Origin: Actinomycetota bacterium
GTDB lineage: Bacteria > Actinomycetota > Actinomycetes > Actinomycetales > Microbacteriaceae
Assembly (NCBI GenBank): GCA_018268455.1
Contig: JAFDWM010000294.1
Coordinates: 1 to 62,238 of the forward strand
Direction: 5' to 3'
DNA length: 62,238 bases
In this document: piece after piece, positions 44,682 to 52,579 of the stretch
Numbering within the stretch: the first letter of the stretch is position 1
Layout of the letters: each line of letters starts with the position of its first letter
Made by a program: the position numbers and the translations under genes
Notes under the pieces: generated by a model
Told to the model about the DNA's origin: nothing
Database searches by the model: none
Seen by the model: only the letters and a program-made list of their open reading frames with translations

Positions 44682-44751
44682 CACAACGCAGGTGATACCC
44701 CGGCATCACGGGCCTGAGCGTCAGCAGGCGGCCTGATCTCCTGCGTCATGC
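44682..44751. repeat. Inverted repeat pair 3 of the GCACAACGCAGGA family
   Basis: CACAACGCAGG (44682-44692) and CTCCTGCGTCATGC (44738-44751), imperfect inverted copies upstream of the DUF559 gene. The span, about 70 bp, equals that of pairs 1 and 2. Otherwise the 324-bp gap 44540-44863 shows only the -10 hexamer of the next gene. Confidence 0.55.
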
Positions 44752-44851
44752 CCGGAACGCAGCCACAGTCGTTCGACCGTTGGAGGGCCCTCATCCCGAT
44801 GCTGCTCCTCCCCCTCTGCGCGCCCGCACTGCGACCGCGCCGGCCGGCATC

Positions 44852-44857
44852 TAGGCT
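44852..44857 (+). promoter_or_regulatory. -10 element, leaderless GNAT gene
   Basis: TAGGCT, GGGCCG, then ATG at 44864. Confidence 0.5.
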
Positions 44858-44863
44858 GGGCCG

Positions 44864-45433
44864 ATGGCACCGGTCGAACTGCGCACGTCCCGTCTGGCAC
44901 TGCGTGCGCCCGGGGCGGACGACATCGACGCGATCACCGCGATCTGCCAGGATCCGGAGATCGCGCGCTGGACGACGGTGCCGAGCCCCTATTCCCGCGC
45001 CGACGCCGAGGAGTTCGTGCACCTCGTCGCGCAATGGTGGGCTGACGGATCCGAGACGGTCTGGTGCGCCTACGTCGACGGCGAGCTGATCGCGGCCCTC
45101 GGCCTGCATCGCATCACGCGGCACGATGCCGGGGGCGACGCCGAACTCGGATACTGGGTCGCCGCATCCGCACGCGGCAAGGGGTATCTGACCGAGGCGG
45201 CTCGAGCGGTGATCGATTGGGCGTTCGCCGAACTCGATCTGGTCCGCATCGTGTGGCGTGCCGTCATCGGCAACGTCGCATCCGCCCGCAGCGCCCGCGC
45301 ACTGGGTTTCCGCTTCGAAGGCAGCGCTCGTCAGGCGCTGACAGGCCCCCGCGGCCGTGACGACTGCTGGTGCGCGGGACTGCTGCGCGACGACGACCGC
45401 GCCCCGGTCCCCTGGCCTCTCGAACTCGGCTGA
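44864..45433 (+). CDS. GNAT N-acetyltransferase, RimJ/RimL family
   Basis: Acetyltransferase of 189 residues. LRTSRLALRAPGADDIDAI is the RimJ/RimL N-terminus; AELGYWVAASARGKGYLTEAA includes the acetyl-CoA loop RGKGYL, and GNVASARSARALGFRFEGS is the usual C-terminal helix and strand. The acceptor is unknown (ribosomal protein N-terminus or a small molecule). Single gene between the DUF559 gene and the glycosylase. Confidence 0.87.
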   Translation: MAPVELRTSRLALRAPGADDIDAITAICQDPEIARWTTVPSPYSRADAEEFVHLVAQWWADGSETVWCAYVDGELIAALGLHRITRHDAGGDAELGYWVAASARGKGYLTEAARAVIDWAFAELDLVRIVWRAVIGNVASARSARALGFRFEGSARQALTGPRGRDDCWCAGLLRDDDRAPVPWPLELG

Positions 45434-45487
45434 GCGCAGCGTCGATCCGTTCGTCGCGTTGTCGGTGCCTGGTGGCAGGATGATGCC

Positions 45488-46363
45488 ATGCCGGAGATGC
45501 CAGAAGTCCAGGGTCTGGTCGACTACCTCGGCGAGCGCGCCGTCGGGCTCACGATCACGCGCGCGTCGGTGTCGGCGATCGCAGCGCTGAAGACCTTCGA
45601 TCCTCCGGTGACCGCCCTCGTCGGCAGCCGCGTCGTGGCGGCCGCGCGTCGCGGCAAGTTCCTCGATCTGACTCTGGCGAGCGACACTGAGCCGACCCTG
45701 CATCTCGTGTTCCATCTGGCCAAGGCCGGCTGGCTGCGCTGGTACGACCAGCTGCCCACGACGCTGATCCGCCCCGGCAAGTCGCCGATCGCCCTGCGCA
45801 TCGCCTTCGACGACGGTTCCGGGTTCGACCTCACCGAGGCCGGCACGAAGAAGTCGCTCGCGGTGTACGTCGTCCGCGATTCGGGTGAGGTGCCCGGGAT
45901 CGCGCGGCTGGGGCCGGATCCGCTGGATCCGTCGTTCACCCGCGACGCCTTCGCCGCGCTGCTCGCGGGCCGGCGCACCCAGATCAAGGGCCTGCTACGA
46001 GACCAGTCGGTGATCGGCGGGATCGGCAACGCCTACTCGGACGAGATCCTGCACGCCGCGAAGATGTCGCCCTATGCGCCGGCGGGCGGCCTCGATGAGG
46101 CCGACGTCACGCTCCTGTACGACGCGATGCGGTCGACGCTGCGCGACGCGGTCGCCGCCGCGCAGGGCAAGCCGCCGGCCGACCTCAAGGACGCCAAGCG
46201 CCGCGGCATGCAGGTGCATGCGCGGCGCGGCGAGAAATGCCCCGTGTGCGGCGACGCGGTGCGCAGCGTGTTCTTCGCCGACCGTTCGCTGGAGTACTGC
46301 GCCACCTGTCAGACCGGCGGGAAGATCCTCGCGGATCGGAGGCTGTCCCGCCTGCTGAAATGA
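45488..46363 (+). CDS. Fpg/Nei-family DNA glycosylase/AP lyase
   Basis: Removes oxidised bases and nicks the strand in base-excision repair; 291 residues. After Met removal the catalytic Pro2-Glu3 begin PEMPEVQ; K57 in RRGKFLDL is the conserved lysine; GGIGNAYSDEILHAA is the helix-two-turn-helix. The C-terminal zinc finger has CPVC and CATC. PEMPEVQ and NAYSDE lean toward Nei-type actinobacterial enzymes over classical MutM. The hexamer CAGGAT lies 6 nt before ATG. Confidence 0.88.
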   Translation: MPEMPEVQGLVDYLGERAVGLTITRASVSAIAALKTFDPPVTALVGSRVVAAARRGKFLDLTLASDTEPTLHLVFHLAKAGWLRWYDQLPTTLIRPGKSPIALRIAFDDGSGFDLTEAGTKKSLAVYVVRDSGEVPGIARLGPDPLDPSFTRDAFAALLAGRRTQIKGLLRDQSVIGGIGNAYSDEILHAAKMSPYAPAGGLDEADVTLLYDAMRSTLRDAVAAAQGKPPADLKDAKRRGMQVHARRGEKCPVCGDAVRSVFFADRSLEYCATCQTGGKILADRRLSRLLK

Positions 46364-46430
46364 CCCTACACGGGGTCACGCAACGTCACGGAAGCATCCG
46401 GCGGAATGAAACCAGGACAAACGCGTTGAC

Positions 46431-46436
46431 TAGACT
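46431..46436 (+). promoter_or_regulatory. -10 element of the rib operon
   Basis: TAGACT ends 12 nt before the FMN aptamer, so RNA starting about 7 nt on would include the whole riboswitch. Confidence 0.45.
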
Positions 46437-46448
46437 CTGGAGAAAGAA

Positions 46449-46590
46449 GTGCTCCGGGGTCGGTGAGAATCCGAACCGGCGGTGACAGTCCGCGAACCGA
46501 GGATGCGACACGCGTCCGAGGCCGATCCGGTGGGATTCCGGAACCGACGGTGATGCGAGCGATGCTCGTGAGTCCGGATGAGAGGCAGCA
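46449..46590 (+). ncRNA. FMN riboswitch (RFN element)
   Basis: Conserved RFN blocks in order: CCGGGGTCGGTGAGAATCC (46454-46472), ACCGGCGGTGACAGTCCGCG (46475-46494), a variable arm (46501-46525), GATCCGGTGGGATTCCGGA (46524-46542), ACCGACGGTGA, and AGTCCGGATGAGAGG (46571-46585). FMN binding should lower riboflavin synthesis or translation. The stretch 46591-46646 is the expression platform; CCTGATCAGG lies just ahead of the ribD ribosome site, which suggests translational control, but the switch is not resolved. Confidence 0.93.
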
Positions 46591-46646
46591 CAGCAGATCG
46601 TCGTGCGCCCCCGGGCATCCGGTCCCCTGATCAGGATGAGGAACAC

Positions 46647-47705
46647 ATGACGGCGACAGCGGCGGAGCGCATGGCGATGGCGCATGCGCTCGCGATCGCG
46701 CGCCGCGGCCCGCGCGGAGTGAACCCCCAGGTCGGTGCGGTGATCCTCTCCCCCGACGGCTCCGTGCTGGCCGAAGGGTGGCATCGCGGTGCCGGCACTC
46801 CCCATGCCGAGGTCGACGCCCTGTCCAAGCTCACCCCCGCCGAGCTTCGCGGCGCGACCGCGGTCGTGACGCTGGAGCCGTGCAACCACACGGGCCGCAC
46901 CGGTCCGTGCGCGCAGGCGCTCATCGACGCGGGCGTGCGCCGCGTCGTCTACGCCCTGGACGACCCCGGGGTCGTCTCGGGTGGCGGCGCCGAGCGCCTG
47001 CGCGACGCCGGCGTCGACGTCGTCGTCGGCGAGCAGGCCGAGGCTGCGCAGGAGCTGATCGGCGACTGGCTCACGGTGCAGCGCCTGGGCCGCCCGCACG
47101 TGACCGTGAAGTGGGCGCAGAGCCTCGACGGCCGGGCCGCAGCGGCCGACGGATCCAGCCAGTGGATCACCGGTCCCGAGGCGCGCGCCGACGTGCACCG
47201 CCGTCGTGCCGCGGCCGACGCCATCGTCGTCGGCACCGGCACCGTGCTCGCCGACGACCCGGCACTCACCGCGCGGGACGGCGCCGACCTGCTCCCCCAC
47301 CAGCCGATCCCTGTCGTGATCGGATCCCGGCCGACCCCCGCGGACGCCGCCGTGCGCCGGCATCCGCACGAGCCGCTGTTCTACACCGGGCACGACCTGA
47401 CCGCCGTGCTCGCCGACCTCCGCGGCCGCGGGATCCAGCGCGTGTTCGTCGAGGGCGGGCCGACGCTGGCCAGTGCCTTCCTCGCAGCGGATCTCGCCGA
47501 CACCGTCCTCGCCTACATCGCCCCGGTACTGCTGGGCGGGCCCCGGCTGGCCCTCACCGACATCGGGGTGAGCGCCATCGGCGACGCCCACCGGCTCGTC
47601 GTCGACGAGTGGCTGCCACTCGGATCCGACCTGCTCGCGCTCGCCCACCCGGTCGAGCCCACCGACGCCCCCGACATCCCCACCCGAGAACGAGGAGAAT
47701 CCTGA
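46647..47705 (+). CDS. ribD: Bifunctional diaminohydroxyphosphoribosylaminopyrimidine deaminase / reductase
   Basis: Second and third steps of riboflavin synthesis; 352 residues. Deaminase domain (about 1-145): GTPHAEVDAL (Zn His, catalytic Glu) and EPCNHTGRTGPCAQAL (Zn cysteines). Reductase domain follows: VTVKWAQSLDGR, SQWITGPEARADVH and FVEGGPTLASAFL. GAGGA stands 6 nt before the ATG. First gene of the operon after the FMN riboswitch; one-base overlap with ribE. Confidence 0.94.
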   Translation: MTATAAERMAMAHALAIARRGPRGVNPQVGAVILSPDGSVLAEGWHRGAGTPHAEVDALSKLTPAELRGATAVVTLEPCNHTGRTGPCAQALIDAGVRRVVYALDDPGVVSGGGAERLRDAGVDVVVGEQAEAAQELIGDWLTVQRLGRPHVTVKWAQSLDGRAAAADGSSQWITGPEARADVHRRRAAADAIVVGTGTVLADDPALTARDGADLLPHQPIPVVIGSRPTPADAAVRRHPHEPLFYTGHDLTAVLADLRGRGIQRVFVEGGPTLASAFLAADLADTVLAYIAPVLLGGPRLALTDIGVSAIGDAHRLVVDEWLPLGSDLLALAHPVEPTDAPDIPTRERGES

Positions 47706-48361
47706 TGTTCACCGGAATCATCGAGGAGATCGGCGAGATCACCGCGATCACGCCCGCCGGCGACGGCTGGCGCCTCACCGTGCGCGCGCCGAAGGCCGCG
47801 TCAGACGCCGTGCACGGCGAGTCCATCGCCGTCAGCGGCGTGTGTCTGACCGTCGTCGGATCCACCGCCGACACCTTCGACACCGACGTCATGAAGCAGA
47901 CGCTCGACGTCGCCGCGATCGGCGGCGCGACGGTCGGCACCCGGGTGAACATCGAGAAGGCGATGCCGGTCGGTGCACGCCTGGGCGGCCACATCGTGCA
48001 GGGTCACGTCGACGGGGTCGGCGAAGTGCTCGAGGTGCGCCCCGGAGCGGCCTGGAGCGTGCTGCGCATCTCGCTGCCGCACGACCTCGCCCCGCTCGTC
48101 GTGGACAAGGGATCCGTGTCGGTCGACGGCACGTCGCTCACCGTCAGCAGCGTCAGCGAGCCCGCCGCTCCGGCCCCGTGGTTCGAGGTGTCCCTGATCC
48201 CGGAGACGCTCGCCGCGACCACGCTCGGATCCCGTGCGGTCGGCGACCGGGTCAATCTCGAGACCGATATCCTCGCCCGGCACGTCGAGCGCCTGCTCGC
48301 GTTCCGCGCCGCAGACACCGGCGCCAGCCGCGCCGCCACCCCGGAAGGAGGCTCGCGATGA
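47705..48361 (+). CDS. ribE: Riboflavin synthase alpha chain
   Basis: Dismutates two 6,7-dimethyl-8-ribityllumazines to riboflavin; 218 residues, with two lumazine-binding repeats. Starts MFTGIIEEIGEI; GHIVQGHVDGVGEV heads the second repeat, and SVDGTSLTVSSV parallels AVSGVCLTVVGS of the first. A 20-residue polar tail follows. Overlaps ribBA by 4 nt. Confidence 0.95.
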   Translation: MFTGIIEEIGEITAITPAGDGWRLTVRAPKAASDAVHGESIAVSGVCLTVVGSTADTFDTDVMKQTLDVAAIGGATVGTRVNIEKAMPVGARLGGHIVQGHVDGVGEVLEVRPGAAWSVLRISLPHDLAPLVVDKGSVSVDGTSLTVSSVSEPAAPAPWFEVSLIPETLAATTLGSRAVGDRVNLETDILARHVERLLAFRAADTGASRAATPEGGSR

Positions 48362-49644
48362 GCCTTTCCACCATCGCCGAGGCGCTGGAGTCGCTCCGCG
48401 CCGGCCGTCCCGTGCTCGTCGCAGACGATGAGAACCGCGAGAACGAGGGCGACGTCATCCTCTCCGCCGAGCTCGCGACCCCGGAGTGGATCGCGTGGAC
48501 GGTGCGCTGGACCTCGGGCTATCTCTGCGCTCCGATGCCCGCGGACATCGCCGATACGCTGAACCTCCCGCCGATGGTCGAGTCCAACGAGGACGCCCGC
48601 GGCACGGCCTACACGATCAGCGTCGATGCCGCCGAGGGCGTGACCACCGGCATCAGCGCCGCCGACCGCGCACGCACGCTGAACGTTCTCGCCGACGCCA
48701 CCTCCACCCCCGCCGACCTCATCCGTCCCGGGCACGTGCTGCCGCTGCGGGCGGTCGATGGAGGCGTGCGCCAGCGCGGCGGTCACACCGAGGCGGCCGT
48801 CGAGCTCATGCGGCTCGCGGGCCTGCGACCCGTCGGCGCGATCGCCGAGGTCGTGGCGGAGGACGGCGGCATGATGCGACTGCCCGGACTGCTGGAGCTC
48901 GGCGCGCGCGACGGGATCCCCGTGATCACGATCGAGCAGCTCATCGCACACCTCAACGAGACGGATCCGCGCGACGAAGCCGACTGCGTCGCGAGCAACA
49001 CCCGCCGTCGCGTGAGCATGCGCGCCGACGCGACCGTGCCCACCGAGCACGGAACGTTCCGCTTCCTCGCGTACAAGGATCGCGTGACCGGCACCGATCA
49101 CATCGCGGTCGTCTCCGGCGAGCCCACCGAAACGGCCCTGGTGCGCGTGCATTCGGAGTGCTTGACCGGTGAGGCGTTCGGATCCCTGAAGTGCGAGTGC
49201 GGACCGCAGCTGCAGGCGGCCCTGGACGCGATCGAGCAGGACGGCGGCATCGTCATCTACATGCGCGGTCACGAGGGACGCGGCATCGGCCTCATCAACA
49301 AGCTGCGCGCCTATGCGCTGCAGGAGGAGGGGCTCGACACGGTCGACGCGAACCTCGCGCTGGGCCTGCCCGCCGACGCACGCGACTACGCCGCCGCGGC
49401 CGGGATCCTGAATGACCTCGGCGTGTCGAAGGTGCGCCTGCTGACGAACAACACCGACAAGGTGGCACAGCTGCGCGAGCTGGGTCTCGACGTCGTCGAG
49501 CAGGTGCCACTGATCGTCGGCGTCGGCCCGAACAACCATCAGTACCTCGCGACCAAGCGCGATCGCATGGGTCACATCATCGGCGACACCGAGCTCGCTG
49601 CTGCCATGGCGCAGACCCTGGACAACGGAAAGGCGGACGCATGA
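48358..49644 (+). CDS. ribBA: Bifunctional 3,4-dihydroxy-2-butanone-4-phosphate synthase / GTP cyclohydrolase II
   Basis: Supplies both precursors of riboflavin; 428 residues. DHBP synthase (about 1-200): VADDENRENEGDVI with the metal site, SVDAAEGVTTGISAADRA, RQRGGHTEAAVEL. GTP cyclohydrolase II (about 215-420): VRVHSECLTGEAFGSLKCECG with the three Zn cysteines, MRGHEGRGIGLINK, and NNTDKV. Both halves look complete. AAGGAGG precedes the ATG; overlaps on both sides tie it to the operon. Confidence 0.95.
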   Translation: MSLSTIAEALESLRAGRPVLVADDENRENEGDVILSAELATPEWIAWTVRWTSGYLCAPMPADIADTLNLPPMVESNEDARGTAYTISVDAAEGVTTGISAADRARTLNVLADATSTPADLIRPGHVLPLRAVDGGVRQRGGHTEAAVELMRLAGLRPVGAIAEVVAEDGGMMRLPGLLELGARDGIPVITIEQLIAHLNETDPRDEADCVASNTRRRVSMRADATVPTEHGTFRFLAYKDRVTGTDHIAVVSGEPTETALVRVHSECLTGEAFGSLKCECGPQLQAALDAIEQDGGIVIYMRGHEGRGIGLINKLRAYALQEEGLDTVDANLALGLPADARDYAAAAGILNDLGVSKVRLLTNNTDKVAQLRELGLDVVEQVPLIVGVGPNNHQYLATKRDRMGHIIGDTELAAAMAQTLDNGKADA

Positions 49645-50114
49645 GCGGCGCAGGAGCACCCACCACCGGCGACATCGATGCGAGCGGCCTGAACGTGGTG
49701 ATCGTCGCCGGCACCTGGCACGAGACCATCACGAACGGCCTCATCGCGGGCGCGCAGCGCGTGCTCGAGGCGACCGGCGCGAATCACCGCCTGGTGCGCG
49801 TACCGGGATCCTTCGAGCTCGCGGTCGCCGCGCAGGCGGCGCTCGCGGGCGGTGCGGATGCGGTGGTGGCGCTCGGCGTGATCATCCGCGGCGGAACCCC
49901 GCACTTCGAGTACGTCTCGGCCGCCACGACCGACGGCCTCACCCGCGTCTCCCTCGATGCCGGCAAGCCGGTCGGGTTCGGCGTGCTCACGCTGGATGAC
50001 GAGCAGCAGGGCCTCGACCGTGCGGGCCTGGAAGGCTCCACCGAGGACAAGGGCGCCGAGGCGGCCGATGCTGCTCTGCGCACCGCCCAGGTGATCCGCG
50101 CGCTGCGCGGCTGA
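49641..50114 (+). CDS. ribH: 6,7-Dimethyl-8-ribityllumazine synthase
   Basis: Joins the two precursors to lumazine; 157 residues. VVIVAGTWHETITNGLIAGA, VRVPGSFELAVAAQ, ALGVIIRGGTPHFEYVS (catalytic His region) and FGVLTLDDEQQGLDR. ATG overlaps the ribBA stop by 4 nt. Last gene of ribD-ribE-ribBA-ribH. Confidence 0.95.
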   Translation: MSGAGAPTTGDIDASGLNVVIVAGTWHETITNGLIAGAQRVLEATGANHRLVRVPGSFELAVAAQAALAGGADAVVALGVIIRGGTPHFEYVSAATTDGLTRVSLDAGKPVGFGVLTLDDEQQGLDRAGLEGSTEDKGAEAADAALRTAQVIRALRG

Positions 50115-50126
50115 GGACCGACGGGC

Positions 50127-50144
50127 CGGCCGCTCGTGCGGCCG
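50127..50144 (+). terminator. Candidate terminator of the rib operon
   Basis: CGGCCG (50127-50132) and CGGCCG (50139-50144) pair around CTCGTG, followed by TCTTCC. Short but well placed 12 bp after ribH. Confidence 0.5.
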
Positions 50145-50206
50145 TCTTCCGAGCCAGCGCGCGGCAGGATGAGGCGCGCCTGCTCCCGCCGCTCCGGCAG
50201 GGGGGC

Positions 50207-50212
50207 TACCCT
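50207..50212 (+). promoter_or_regulatory. -10 element, leaderless small membrane protein
   Basis: TACCCT, CAAGGC, then ATG at 50219. Confidence 0.5.
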
Positions 50213-50218
50213 CAAGGC

Positions 50219-50575
50219 ATGGAGACCCTGCGCCACATCGTCCTGTTCATCCACCTGATCGGCTTCGCCATCCTGTTCGGAGCCTGGGCCGTGCAGGCGT
50301 TCGGCGGCAAGAAGCAGCTCACCGGTCTGATGACGGTCGGCATGACGATCGCCCTGGTCGCGGGTCTCGCCCTGGCGGCTCCATGGGGCCTGCCCGCGGG
50401 CGCCAGCATGAACTACGCGAAGCTCGGCACGAAGCTCGTCATCCTGCTGATCATCGGCGCCCTGCTCGGCATCGGCGGAGCCCGCCAGAAGCGCGGCGCG
50501 GCCGTCCCGCCGGTGCTGTTCTGGCTCGTCGGTGTGCTGACCGCCGTGAACGCGGGCATCGCCGCCATCTGGTGA
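50219..50575 (+). CDS. Small four-helix membrane protein, function unknown
   Basis: 118 residues with four hydrophobic segments (about 5-27, 38-55, 68-88, 96-117). A conserved-looking His sits in VLFIHLIGFAILFG on helix 1 and a short basic stretch (ARQKRG) between helices 3 and 4. I do not recognise the family. It follows the rib operon but has its own leaderless start and a terminator on each side, so a link to flavin is not supported. Confidence 0.7.
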   Translation: METLRHIVLFIHLIGFAILFGAWAVQAFGGKKQLTGLMTVGMTIALVAGLALAAPWGLPAGASMNYAKLGTKLVILLIIGALLGIGGARQKRGAAVPPVLFWLVGVLTAVNAGIAAIW

Positions 50576-50599
50576 CCTCGTCGCCCCTCCACGCACTCC

Positions 50600-50632
50600 G
50601 AGAAGCGGGATCCTGACCGGGTCCCGCTTCTC
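50600..50632 (+). terminator. Terminator after the small membrane protein
   Basis: GAGAAGCGGGA (50600-50610) and TCCCGCTTCTC (50622-50632), an 11-bp perfect stem, 11-nt loop, 24 bp after the stop. Confidence 0.75.
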
Positions 50633-50699
50633 CCGTCCCGGGGCGGCGCCACTCCGCCATGGCCGCGCGTCCGCCTGTGGATCGGCTGAATGTCGGGCG

Positions 50700-50705
50700 T
50701 ATACT
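50700..50705 (+). promoter_or_regulatory. -10 element of the MFS gene
   Basis: TATACT about 65 nt before the MFS start. No clear -35 is seen; the gene has a good ribosome site, so it would have a leader. Confidence 0.4.
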
Positions 50706-50770
50706 CCCCTTGCTCGCCGCATGTCTGGGGATCGCGGCGAACGCCATAGATGTCACGACCGGAGGAATGC

Positions 50771-52228
50771 ATGAGCACCGCCACGACCGCCCCCGCCAAC
50801 CCCAGATCCCGGGTCATCCTCGCGAGCCTCATCGGCACGACGATCGAGTTCTACGACTTCTACGTCTACGCGACCGCGGCCGTGCTGGTCTTCCCGATCC
50901 TGTTCTTCCCGACCGGCAACGACACGACCGCCCTGCTCGCCTCGTTCGGCGTGTTCGGCGCCGCGATGATCGCACGCCCGATCGGCGCCATGGTGTTCGG
51001 CCACTTCGGCGACCGCTACGGACGCAAGGCCACGCTGGTCACCTCCCTGCTCACCATGGGCATCGCGACTTTCCTCATCGGGCTGCTGCCCACATACGGG
51101 CAGATCAACTGGTGGGCGGCACTTCTGCTGCTGATCCTGCGCCTCGCCCAGGGCTTCGCCCTCGGCGGCGAGTGGTCGGGTGCGGCGCTTGTCGCCACCG
51201 AGAACGCGCCGGAGGGCAAAAGAGCCTGGTACGGATCCTTCCCGCAGCTGGGCGCCCCACTCGGCTTCATCATCGCGAACGGACTCTTCCTCAGCATCAA
51301 CGCGCTGCTGCCGCATGCGACCGACGCGGCGCTGAAGTCGGAGGCGTTCCTGAGCTGGGGCTGGCGCGTGCCGTTCCTGTTCTCCGCGGTCATGGTCGTG
51401 ATCGGACTGTGGGTGCGTCTCAGGCTCGTCGAATCCGACACCTTCAAGCGCGCCGAGAGCTCGGGCACGATTCGCAAGGTGCCGCTCGCCACCGTGTTCC
51501 AACACCACTGGAAGCACCTGATCCTCGGCACGTTCGTGATGCTCGCGACCTACGTGCTCTTCTACCTGATGACGAACTTCACGCTGTCGTTCGGCACCAA
51601 GCCGTCCTCGCTCGAGGTCGCGTCCGCCGCCGCGCAGAAGGCCGCGGAGGCCAAGGGCGTGCCGTTCGACCCTGCGGCATTCGCGGCGCAGTTCTACCCC
51701 GGTCAGGGCTTCGGATACACCGACTTCGTCGTGATGCAGATCATCGGCGTGGTGTTCTTCGGTGTCTTCACCCTGCTCTCCGGCCCCTGGGCCGACCGGA
51801 TCGGTCGCCGCAAGCTGCTCATCTGGACCACGATCGCGATCATCCTGTTCGGGTTCACCTTCTCGTTCTTCCTCGACCGCGCGGCGGGCGAGCCGTTCAC
51901 GCTCGTGCTCACGCAGGCGTTCCTGATCCTCGGCTTCCTGCTCATGGGCATCACCTTCGGGCCGATGGGCGCGCTGCTGCCCGAGCTGTTCCCGACCAAC
52001 GTGAGATACACCGGATCCGCCGTCGCGTACAACGTGTCGTCGATCCTCGGCGCGGCCGTCGCGCCGCTCATCGCGGTGTGGCTGTGGCAGTCGGCGAACG
52101 GCTCGTCCTGGCTGGTCGGCGTCTACCTCTCGGCGATGGCGGTGCTGACCCTGATCGCGCTGTTCCTCATCCCGGAGACCAAAGACCACGCCTATGAGGA
52201 CGATCTCGGCGTGTCCGCCGGGAGCTGA
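50771..52228 (+). CDS. MFS transporter, metabolite:H+ symporter (MHS) family
   Basis: Proton symporter of 485 residues with 12 predicted helices. MHS hallmarks: GTTIEFYDFYVYATAA at helix 1, HFGDRYGRKATL loop 2-3, RLAQGFALGGEWSGAAL at helix 4. A 40-residue insert between helices 7 and 8 (AAQKAAEAKGVPFDPAAFAA) is outside the membrane. Relatives carry shikimate, citrate, alpha-ketoglutarate or betaines; substrate unknown. Start at 50771 has GGAGG 5 nt upstream and is preferred over 50750. Confidence 0.87.
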   Translation: MSTATTAPANPRSRVILASLIGTTIEFYDFYVYATAAVLVFPILFFPTGNDTTALLASFGVFGAAMIARPIGAMVFGHFGDRYGRKATLVTSLLTMGIATFLIGLLPTYGQINWWAALLLLILRLAQGFALGGEWSGAALVATENAPEGKRAWYGSFPQLGAPLGFIIANGLFLSINALLPHATDAALKSEAFLSWGWRVPFLFSAVMVVIGLWVRLRLVESDTFKRAESSGTIRKVPLATVFQHHWKHLILGTFVMLATYVLFYLMTNFTLSFGTKPSSLEVASAAAQKAAEAKGVPFDPAAFAAQFYPGQGFGYTDFVVMQIIGVVFFGVFTLLSGPWADRIGRRKLLIWTTIAIILFGFTFSFFLDRAAGEPFTLVLTQAFLILGFLLMGITFGPMGALLPELFPTNVRYTGSAVAYNVSSILGAAVAPLIAVWLWQSANGSSWLVGVYLSAMAVLTLIALFLIPETKDHAYEDDLGVSAGS

Positions 52229-52237
52229 ACCGGATCC

Positions 52238-52281
52238 GTCAACATAGATTGACAGGCCTCCTGGTGTCAAGGATCATTGAC
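52238..52281. promoter_or_regulatory. Paired GTCAA-N6-TTGAC palindromes
   Basis: GTCAACATAGATTGAC (52238-52253) and GTCAAGGATCATTGAC (52266-52281) share the half-sites GTCAA/TTGAC, start to start 28 bp. The first covers a possible -10 hexamer (TAGATT, 52245-52250) and the second the likely early transcribed region of the small HTH gene. Confidence 0.6.
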
Positions 52282-52292
52282 GCCAGGAGGCC
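52255..52292 (+). promoter_or_regulatory. Hairpin enclosing the ribosome site of the small HTH gene
   Basis: GGCCTCCTGGTGTCA (52255-52269) pairs with TGACGCCAGGAGGCC (52278-52292), 14 pairs plus one G-U, loop 8 nt. The 3' arm holds AGGAGG (52285-52290), 5 nt before the ATG, so the folded RNA would hide the ribosome site. Confidence 0.65.
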
Positions 52293-52295
52293 ATC

Positions 52296-52499
52296 ATGGT
52301 GAGGACGGCGAACGACCTGGATCCGCAGGGCGAGCCCCTGGCCGAGCTGCACCGGCTCGTGCGGGTGCGGCTCGACGTGGCGCGTGCCGAGGAGGTGCAG
52401 GTGCGCCGGGCGCGCGCCGCCGGCTATTCCTGGCAGGCGATCGCGAGCGCCCTGGGCATCACCCGACAGGCGGCGCACCGCCGCTTCGGAAAGCGCTGA
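52296..52499 (+). CDS. Small HTH protein
   Basis: 67 residues. N-terminal half is a charged helix (LHRLVRVRLDVARAEEVQVRRARAA); the C-terminus is a compact HTH, YSWQAIASALGITRQAAHRRFG. It resembles small actinobacterial HTH proteins found beside Clp or transporter genes; a regulator role is inferred. AGGAGG precedes the ATG and is enclosed in a hairpin. It points toward, but is convergent with, the ABC exporter genes. Confidence 0.75.
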   Translation: MVRTANDLDPQGEPLAELHRLVRVRLDVARAEEVQVRRARAAGYSWQAIASALGITRQAAHRRFGKR

Positions 52500-52579
52500 G
52501 ATTTCCCCCTTCGAAGTGCGCAGCCGGCCCCGTCCGGACCCGATCTGCAGAACGTGCGCACCGGGCGGCTGCGGTGTCG

